Source: Clostridiales bacterium (GTDB taxonomy: Bacteria > Bacillota > Clostridia > Oscillospirales > Acutalibacteraceae). From it: a stretch of 6,551 nucleotides of DNA. Positions 5,508 to 6,551 of this stretch are shown one piece after another. Position 1 is the first letter of the stretch. Each line of letters opens with the position of its first letter. The stretch lies in assembly GCA_022791355.1 (NCBI GenBank), contig JAAVYX010000218.1:1-6551 (forward strand). Reading direction: 5' to 3'. Made by a program: the position numbers and the translations under genes. The notes under the pieces were generated by a model. It saw only the letters and a program-made list of their open reading frames with translations. It was not told where the DNA came from and made no database searches.

Positions 5508-6437
5508 TCAGCCCTTTTCATTAAAGGCGACCTGAAAGGAACCGGGCGCGTCGCCGTCTCCGCCGCCTTCCAGGCGGATACAGGTAAAGGCGTCGTAGAG
5601 AAAATCATTGAAACGCAGGGTAAGGGTCACCGTCTCCGCGCCGGCGGCGTCTCCCGGCGCAGTCAGCAGCGAAAAATCATTTTGCCGTTCCAGCAGCCCC
5701 CGGTCAAAAAGGTCGGGACGGGCCGCCACCCGGCCGAACAGCTCGCCTTTTTCGGCTTCTTTATCACTGATTACACCCTTTAAGACAAGCTGATAGTCCA
5801 GCTCCTTCCATCCGCCCTCTCTGTTCAGCGCGAGGGAAAGCGTATAATAGTAAAGCCGGAAATTGTCGGCCCGCACCTCTTCGGGCTGGATAAGGCCGGT
5901 TTCGGTATCGTAAAGAGCGGTGAAGGTCCTGGGCGCGTACAGGACGATTGTTTGCCTGTCTCCCTCCATAGAGGAAGCGCAGGGTACTGTAAGCACATCC
6001 AGCCGCCGCAGGTTCTTGGCCCGTCCGTCCACGCTGCACAAGGCCAGCGTGATACAATGCTCCCCCTCGGATACATAGGGATTACGGGCCTCAAAGACCC
6101 CGTCCTCCGGCTGAAGCAGCGCTGCGGCCGCAGGGTAGTCCTGTCGGAAATCGGCGTTCCAGGCCATGGGCTGCTTCTCGAGCTCTAGGCGGAACCGGTA
6201 TAGCTCCTCGTCGGCCGCCATGGCCTCGTCGGCGGGCGCTTCCGCCTTATCCGTCTGACGTACATCCCGGAAGCCGCCGGCCGTATAGTCAAATTGGGAA
6301 CGGACCCGGCCGGGCTGGCTGACCAGAACCCACAGGACAAAAAGGGCGACCAGCAGAGTAGTCAGGGCAAAAAAGATATTGGAGAAAAGCCGCCTGCGCG
6401 GACTCATTTCCCGATCGAAGGGATTGGCTTTGGACAT
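5508..6437 (-). CDS. Membrane-anchored protein of unknown function, 309 residues
   Basis: I do not recognise the family. Residues 1-16 are cytoplasmic and basic (PRRR at 13-16), residues 17-39 form one hydrophobic membrane segment, and about 265 residues should lie outside the membrane (N-in, C-out). There is no lipobox or cleavage site, so it is probably an uncleaved anchor. An acidic Asp/Ala/Glu-rich stretch follows the anchor. The rest alternates polar and hydrophobic residues in a way that suggests beta-strands (for example VTLTLRFNDFLYDAF near the C-terminus) and contains four cysteines and no catalytic motif that I can name. ATG at 6437 was chosen because AGGAGG lies eight bases upstream; a TTG at 6467 in the same frame has no such site. 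The frame stays open to the right edge, so an upstream extension cannot be fully excluded, but the 23-bp tandem repeat there is not a multiple of three, which argues against coding. Its own terminator follows directly. Confidence 0.85.
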   Translation of the reverse strand: MSKANPFDREMSPRRRLFSNIFFALTTLLVALFVLWVLVSQPGRVRSQFDYTAGGFRDVRQTDKAEAPADEAMAADEELYRFRLELEKQPMAWNADFRQDYPAAAALLQPEDGVFEARNPYVSEGEHCITLALCSVDGRAKNLRRLDVLTVPCASSMEGDRQTIVLYAPRTFTALYDTETGLIQPEEVRADNFRLYYYTLSLALNREGGWKELDYQLVLKGVISDKEAEKGELFGRVAARPDLFDRGLLERQNDFSLLTAPGDAAGAETVTLTLRFNDFLYDAFTCIRLEGGGDGDAPGSFQVAFNEKG

Positions 6438-6444
6438 CTGTCTT

Positions 6445-6451
6445 ACCTCCT
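6445..6451 (-). promoter_or_regulatory. Ribosome binding site of the membrane-anchored protein gene
   Basis: Minus-strand AGGAGGT ends eight bases before the ATG at 6437, a near-perfect anti-16S match that decides the start. No convincing promoter was found between it and the window edge; TAATAT near 6498 could be a -10 box but has no matching -35. Confidence 0.85.
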
Positions 6452-6505
6452 GTTCCTGCGCCGGCAAATGACGACAGCCTGACGGCCGGATCGAATATAT
6501 TACGC

Positions 6506-6551
6506 CCTTGGCCGACGCCTGCGGATAACCTTGGCCGACGCCTGCGGATAA
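6506..6551. repeat. 23-bp tandem direct repeat, two exact copies reaching the window edge
   Basis: Copies at 6506-6528 and 6529-6551 are identical, each beginning CCTTGGCCGACG and ending GCGGATAA, with no spacer between them. The array may continue past the edge. The unit is not a multiple of three, so a repeat-protein reading frame would shift between copies; a noncoding minisatellite upstream of the minus-strand gene is the simpler reading. Confidence 0.9.

Noticed and set aside
6506..6551. Possible start of a CRISPR array
   Set aside because: The two 23-bp units are directly adjacent with no spacer between them, so they form a tandem repeat rather than a repeat-spacer array.

Overview
The window looks like a chromosomal segment of a Gram-positive gut Clostridia bacterium, most plausibly an Oscillospiraceae/Ruminococcaceae relative. 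The support is GC-rich coding sequence, strong AGGAG-type ribosome binding sites, a GTG-started secreted multidomain protein ending in a type I dockerin, and long gene-free stretches with structured repeats. The genus is an inference; no rRNA or other taxonomic marker is present.

Layout from left to right. Positions 1-1462 (minus strand) hold the first 487 codons of a copper-type P1B ATPase (CopA-like): two N-terminal metal-binding domains, the A-domain TGES motif and the membrane CPC motif. The C-terminal third lies beyond the left edge. Positions 1463-2293 contain no convincing gene. They hold a roughly 440-bp hairpin-rich block bounded by a perfect 12-bp inverted repeat, a 14-bp direct repeat about 650 bp apart, and a 9-bp inverted repeat. 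A near-consensus sigma-A promoter (2294-2322) then leads through a hairpin-containing leader to the main gene.

Positions 2440-4968 (plus) encode an 842-residue secreted protein. In order it has a signal peptide, an unassigned region with one LGFP-like stretch, a beta-sandwich, a helical linker, an SGNH/GDSL esterase with all catalytic blocks, a second beta-sandwich, and a dockerin with two calcium loops. It ends at a strong intrinsic terminator. Its likely job is extracellular deacylation of a glycan while docked onto a cohesin-bearing scaffold or surface protein; the substrate cannot be read from the sequence.

Positions 5026-5453 are gene-free and share short motifs with the left intergenic region. 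Positions 5508-6437 (minus) encode a 309-residue protein with one N-terminal membrane anchor and an unrecognised extracytoplasmic domain, followed by a perfect 16-bp terminator hairpin. The right edge consists of two exact copies of a 23-bp tandem repeat. The three genes are separately punctuated and I see no functional link between them. No phage genes, transposase, CRISPR array, tRNA or rRNA was found.
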